Positions 63,690-64,000 of a stretch of DNA of 64,000 bases are shown piece after piece. The first letter of the stretch is position 1. The number at the start of each line of letters is the position of its first letter. Location: contig NC_088112.1 of NCBI RefSeq assembly GCF_036370855.1, positions 13,818,469 through 13,882,468 of the forward strand. Direction: 5' to 3'. The notes beneath the pieces are model-generated. The model made no database searches and was not told where the DNA came from. It saw nothing but the letters and a program-made list of their open reading frames with translations. The DNA is from Dromaius novaehollandiae (taxonomy: Eukaryota; Chordata; Aves; Casuariiformes; Dromaiidae). A program made the position numbers and the translations under genes.

Positions 63690-64000
63690 ATTCCTCTCCC
63701 CCGGAGCACGCCTGCTGCCGGCGCAACACCACGGGGGCCCGGCGGAACCGCTTACTCAACAGACCCGGAGCGATAACGCGCCCGTAAAGAACCGGTCTAC
63801 GAGAGAGGCGGCGGCCGGGAGCCCCCGGCGCGGAGCAGGCCCGGCCCGGCCGCCGCGTTGCCCGGGAGAGCGGCGCAGCAAGGCGCACATCCGCCCCCAC
63901 CCCCGCGGCTACCCCTGCCGCTTCCGGCCGGCGCTGGTTCCGCTTCCGGTGCGGCGGATCCCGGGAAGGCGCCGGTTCCGTTGCCAGGGTGAGGGACCGC
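63690..64000 (+). promoter_or_regulatory. UBLCP1: CpG-rich promoter at the right edge, probably UBLCP1
   Basis: GC content and CpG density rise sharply from about 63.68 kb. Two ETS/GABPA-type motifs (CTTCCGG) lie at 63921-63927 and 63943-63949, followed by a possible short first exon ending CCAGG|GTGAGG at 63988. In vertebrates RNF145 and UBLCP1 are neighbours in divergent orientation, so UBLCP1, a nuclear proteasome-associated phosphatase with a ubiquitin-like domain, is the best guess. No coding sequence of it is inside the window, so the name rests on synteny alone. Confidence 0.45.
63950..63988 (+). other. Possible non-coding first exon of UBLCP1, partial evidence
   Basis: This short GC-rich segment follows two ETS sites and ends in a GTGAGG donor-like sequence. 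The transcription start is not visible, and no start codon occurs before the donor. Confidence 0.3.

Overview
The window is vertebrate nuclear DNA, most likely from a bird. It carries one long gene made of short exons with GT/AG splice sites, two CpG-rich promoter regions, CR1-type LINE remnants and very few other interspersed repeats. No bacterial, phage or viral gene was recognised.

The only complete gene is RNF145 on the minus strand. It encodes an ER multi-pass RING-type E3 ubiquitin ligase of the TRC8/RNF139 family. Ten coding exons, listed from 49.1 kb down to 13.6 kb, join in phase into a 689-residue protein. The hydrophobic TRC8-like part carries the YLYF motif, a C3H2C3 RING sits at residues 537-574, and a variable acidic/Ser/Pro tail follows. 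The 3' UTR runs to an AATAAA about 1.2 kb past the stop. The 5' end lies in a strong CpG island at about 56.6-58.1 kb, but the non-coding first exon could not be fixed.

Layout: 1-12.4 kb is non-coding sequence downstream of RNF145. By conserved synteny it should lie on the EBF1 side, and it holds small CpG-rich patches and AT-rich blocks. RNF145 fills 12.4-57.5 kb, with long introns that contain one clear CR1 copy, two much older CR1-like remnants and several MIR-type SINE relics. The 58.1-63.6 kb stretch lies between promoters and contains one candidate plus-strand terminal exon. From about 63.7 kb to the end is a second CpG-rich promoter with two ETS motifs and a splice-donor-like sequence on the plus strand. 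By synteny this is most likely the start of UBLCP1.

The most interesting unexplained element is a CpG-retaining open segment at 54.50-54.73 kb on the minus strand. It ends in a good splice donor and would join in frame to the first coding exon, giving a 48-residue N-terminal extension of RNF145. Other leads are two hairpin-forming inverted repeats, a possible divergent transcript downstream of the RNF145 promoter, and an interrupted SINE relic. Repeat, synteny and isoform calls rest on pattern recognition alone; no alignment could be run.
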